Source of the DNA: Ophiodon elongatus
Taxonomy: Eukaryota > Chordata > Actinopteri > Perciformes > Hexagrammidae
Direction of reading: 5' to 3'
Length of the DNA: 64,000 bases
NCBI GenBank assembly: GCA_016806645.1
Contig: JACSYO010001685.1
Location: forward strand, 1,618,501-1,682,500
The notes under the pieces were generated by a model that had not been told where the DNA came from, searched no databases, and worked only from the letters and a program-made list of their open reading frames with translations. Position numbers and translations under genes: made by a program. Below are positions 61,059-64,000 of the stretch, piece by piece (positions within the stretch are counted from its first letter, which is position 1; the number at the start of each line of letters is the position of its first letter).

Positions 61059-61345
61059 CTGCAGGGAGCCGGTTATTCAGTCAGTACGTGAGTCTCCCTT
61101 CACGTCGCGACTCTCCACACGAGCTATGCTAACGTTAGCTTTGGGAGAAGCTCTAGCTAACGTTGTGTTGCAGCTGCTATGGTTACAATACACACTAACA
61201 TATTACATATTACATATTACAACAACAACAACAAGGAGTAAAGTATCATAACGTGCAGACAGATCTTACCCTCTGTTGATGTCAATGTCACATGTATTAG
61301 CACTGACCAACACTGCCGTTAGCAGCTAGCGCCTCCTAGTGGACG
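61059..61345 (-). promoter_or_regulatory. mrpl24: mrpl24 5' UTR exon, UTR intron and promoter
   Basis: An acceptor CCCTGCAG ends at 61,059, four bases before the ATG. A donor AGAGG/GTAAGA lies at 61,270/61,269, so a noncoding first exon of perhaps 60-75 bases (61,270 to about 61,345) and a 211-base UTR intron are predicted. No TATA box is seen, as is usual for housekeeping genes. A CTCF-like motif sits at the upstream edge. Confidence 0.6.
61327..61342 (-). promoter_or_regulatory. CTCF-like motif
   Basis: On the minus strand CCACTAGGAGGCGCTA matches the vertebrate CTCF core at all but one position. It lies between the mrpl24 UTR exon and the retrotransposon tail. Confidence 0.45.
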
Positions 61346-61359
61346 GGAGGGGAAGACCT

Positions 61360-63130
61360 GGCTTCTTCTTCTTTTTTAGGTTTATTGGCGGTTGGCAAAC
61401 AACTATTTGGTGCATTACCGCCACCATCTGGTATGGAGTGTGGATCAGGATGTCTCTAGTACTTATACTTGTATTATATTAAAAATAAAAATAAAAACAA
61501 CCAAGGGCTCATATTTTTTCAATAATCTTAGTTAATCTAAGATACTGAATTAGTACTTGATAGCACTTACTGCTTGAGTTATTTTGCAGAATATCTGTTA
61601 TATTAAACTGTACATTTTCCTTCCCGAGGTTTCCAATTAACTGCCTTCTTTCGTGCTCATATTTCAGACAGTGTACAATCACATGTTCTATTGTTTCCTC
61701 TTGCCCACAATAGTCGCACCTGCCTGTCTCATGTTTTCCCATTTTTTGTAGTGTACTGTTCAGCCCAGTGTGTCCAAATCTCAGTCTTGATATGACTGTT
61801 TCATCCCGCCTGTTCCTTCCTGCATATCTCATCTCTCCCACCCTCCTCTGAACTCTGTAAAACCATCTCCCCTTTCTGTCCGCCTTCCAATGCTTCTGCC
61901 ACCTTTCCTTCAACCTCTTTTTAATAATACTTTTGGTTTCTAACTCACTGAAGTTGACTGCAACATTTGTACAGCTATTTTTTGCAGCTTCTTTTGCAGC
62001 TTTATCTGGCATTTCATTTCCTTTGACCCCAATATGTGCTGGTACCCATAGGAACACGCCTGTCAGACCCATCATTCAAACTCTGTATAATGTGTGTTGT
62101 ATTTCAAAAAGGATATCTGGTCTCCTGTCTGAATGGCTGTTCTGTAAGCTGTCTAATGATGAACTTGAGTCGGAACAAATGATTGCCCTCAATGGTCTTG
62201 TGTTCTCTATCCACTGTAGTGCTAGCAATATTGCCATCATTTCCCCTGTGTACACTGACAATCCCTCCGTGATCATTTTACCCACTTTGACATTAAACTC
62301 CGGAACAATAAATGCTACTCCTACCCTGTTCAATAAACTCTGTGATGCGTCTGTGAAAACCTGGACATAACTGTGGTAACTGTCAATATGTGTCTGTATT
62401 GTGTGCCAATTAAATATACCCCCTCTATACTTGTTCTTCTTTTTTAATAATTCAAAGTCTACTGTTGCATCAGAAAGTATCCACGGCACTATTACTGGTA
62501 ATGGAACTGTTGGACTGAAGTTTAATTTGTCGATGTTAAATTCTGTTGCTTTCTGTGCTTCAGTCCATCCAAAGCTTCTTGTCTCCCTCCTCTCCTTTTC
62601 CAGCAAGGTTTTAAAGTTTCCTGTGTTGATGCTCTTTACTGTGGCCCTGTAGATTAGCTCAATAACTCAACGCTAACTGCGTTCCTCGTAAATCTAGAGG
62701 CATTTCTCCCATTTCCACCTGTAGTGCAGCTGTTAGGGTTGTTTTAAAGGCACCGGTGCATATTCTCATTACCTGATATTGAATAATATCGACCTGCGAG
62801 ACATGATCTTGCTGCTGATCCATACACCACACACCCATAATCTAACATAGATCTAATTAATCCAATGTATATGGCTTTCAAAGCAGTTCTGTCTGCCCCC
62901 CAATAACTTCCCACCAAACACCTCATTATATTTTGCACTTTCTTACATTTATCCTCTACTTTTTTAATATGTACATGTGATCCTTTTGTCAAACCACAAA
63001 CCCAAACATTTTAAGTGTTTTACTCTCTCCAATTCATGATTATATAGTTTTAGTTTTACATCACTACTAATTTGTTTCCTTGTAAAGAACATTGTTTTTG
63101 TCTTATCTGCTGAAAATTTAAAACCCTATT
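61360..63130 (-). mobile_element. Decayed 5'-truncated LINE with RNase H domain
   Basis: A dead non-LTR retrotransposon copy read on the minus strand. Remnants in order are a reverse-transcriptase end near 63,120-63,000, a thumb-like region (62,992-62,744), an RNase H domain (from about 62,510 to 61,990), and a C-terminal zinc-knuckle-like CDYCGQEETIEHVIVHC near 61,690. RNase H residues are recognisable (FTDAS, TGEMMAIL, CSDSSSSLDSL). The RNase H frame is broken by an in-frame TGA at 62,076-62,078, and upstream parts are in other frames. The 3' UTR at 61,370-61,440 contains TTTATTGGCGGTTGGCAAAC, known from fish repeats. The RNase H and C-terminal layout places it in the I superfamily. It is not functional. 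Confidence 0.85.
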
Positions 63131-64000
63131 TATATCTTCTACCTTTAAAAGTGCTCTCTGCAGTGTAAGGCCTGGCTGTACGCATGCGCAAGTAATGTAT
63201 CTGTTGTTGGACAGCAGATACATTACTTTTGATTTATTTTTGATTTATTTTTTGGCATGTGGGAAACTGAGAGCAAGTTGGCCTTCAATGTACTTTAGAT
63301 GTACATTTCAGTTTAGTTTGTTGGAAGTCTGCATATCACTGATCACTGAGTCAAAATGATATAATATGGATATTTTAAATAAATTGCACAGTTCTGTAAG
63401 ATCTCTGCAAGACGACAATTGTTCAGGAATTCGAGTTATTTGAAGATATTGCAGTATTTTACAATAGTTTCACAGTACAGAACTAAGCCAAACTGATTAC
63501 TAAATTATTACCTTTAAAAAACAAAACAGTGTCCTGTTCTTTCCTCAGAATATTTTAAGTTTGGCACCTTGAAAAAAGTCAGTGCAGAAATGACAAAATT
63601 ACAATCATCGTTTTGGCTCGTATGAATGTAGGATTTAATGTAAGAGTCACAAAATAAAAAAAATTAAATAAAATATTTATATTATAATATAAATATTATT
63701 TAAAATAAAGTCACTCACTCCACATCATTTCAATTACTTAACTCTTCATAAATTGCAATTTGTCTTATTTGTTTATATGTGTGATGAATTGACGATTGCC
63801 TGTGTGTTGATGACAATTGATTACTGTTTGACGGCATCATTCAATGATGATCATTTTCTTTCAAATTGCAACTACTATATGTCATGTGCAACATTATGAC
63901 CACAATATGTTTAAGATGTTGGTTTATTTTGAATGTAAAAGCACGGATTCATTTTCTAGCAAATTAAATGTTAATGGGGTATAAAAAGAGTTGGTTACTA
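63131..64000. other. AT-rich intergenic end of window, nothing recognised
   Basis: No gene, RNA or clear repeat is visible. A TATAAAAAG motif at about 63,980-63,990 lies at the very edge and cannot be judged without the next bases. Confidence 0.5.

Noticed and set aside
1..64000. CRISPR arrays, bacterial operons, riboswitches, phage or viral genes
   Set aside because: None is present. Tandem repeats here are microsatellites or the coding minisatellite, and all genes are eukaryotic with spliceosomal introns.

Overview
This window is vertebrate nuclear DNA, almost certainly from a teleost fish and probably a percomorph. The evidence is intron-split genes with GT-AG junctions, long CA/GT microsatellites, several dispersed repeats of a kind common in teleost genomes, and gene content matching the vertebrate MIR9-1 / BCAN / MRPL24 neighbourhood (human 1q22-q23). 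No bacterial, viral or organellar genes were seen.

Layout. Positions 1-34,880 carry no protein-coding gene I can support. The one certain gene there is a complete microRNA-9 hairpin at about 10,761-10,850 (+), inside a stretch bounded by plausible splice sites (10,699-10,946), so it may lie in an exon of a long noncoding host transcript. A well-formed plus-strand poly(A) signal at 19,144 may mark the end of that transcript. The rest of this part is microsatellites, MITE-like repeats, a 5'-truncated LINE 3' end (3,575-3,975), and several GC-balanced, homeobox-site-rich stretches that look like conserved noncoding elements.

Positions 34,885-54,012 (-) hold brevican (bcan), a brain chondroitin sulfate proteoglycan of the lectican family. 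I resolved 14 coding exons whose phases all fit, giving a 1,575-residue secreted form: signal peptide, Ig, two Link modules, long acidic centre, EGF, C-type lectin domain, sushi domain and a short C-tail. The start codon lies in a remote first exon at 53,693, 5.7 kb from the rest of the signal peptide. Exon 8 encodes about 37 copies of an acidic decapeptide from a 30-bp minisatellite. If its donor is not used, the frame ends in a hydrophobic tail, predicting a GPI-anchored 1,331-residue form like the one known in mammals.

Positions 58,484-61,345 (-) hold mrpl24, mitochondrial ribosomal protein L24 (5 coding exons, 216 residues, plus a probable 5' UTR exon). Directly upstream of its promoter, 61,360-63,130 (-) is a decayed, 5'-truncated non-LTR retrotransposon with an RNase H domain. 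The final 0.9 kb is AT-rich with no recognisable gene.

Functionally, miR-9 and brevican are both neural genes, so the non-coding DNA around them is a reasonable place to look for neural enhancers. mrpl24 is a housekeeping neighbour.
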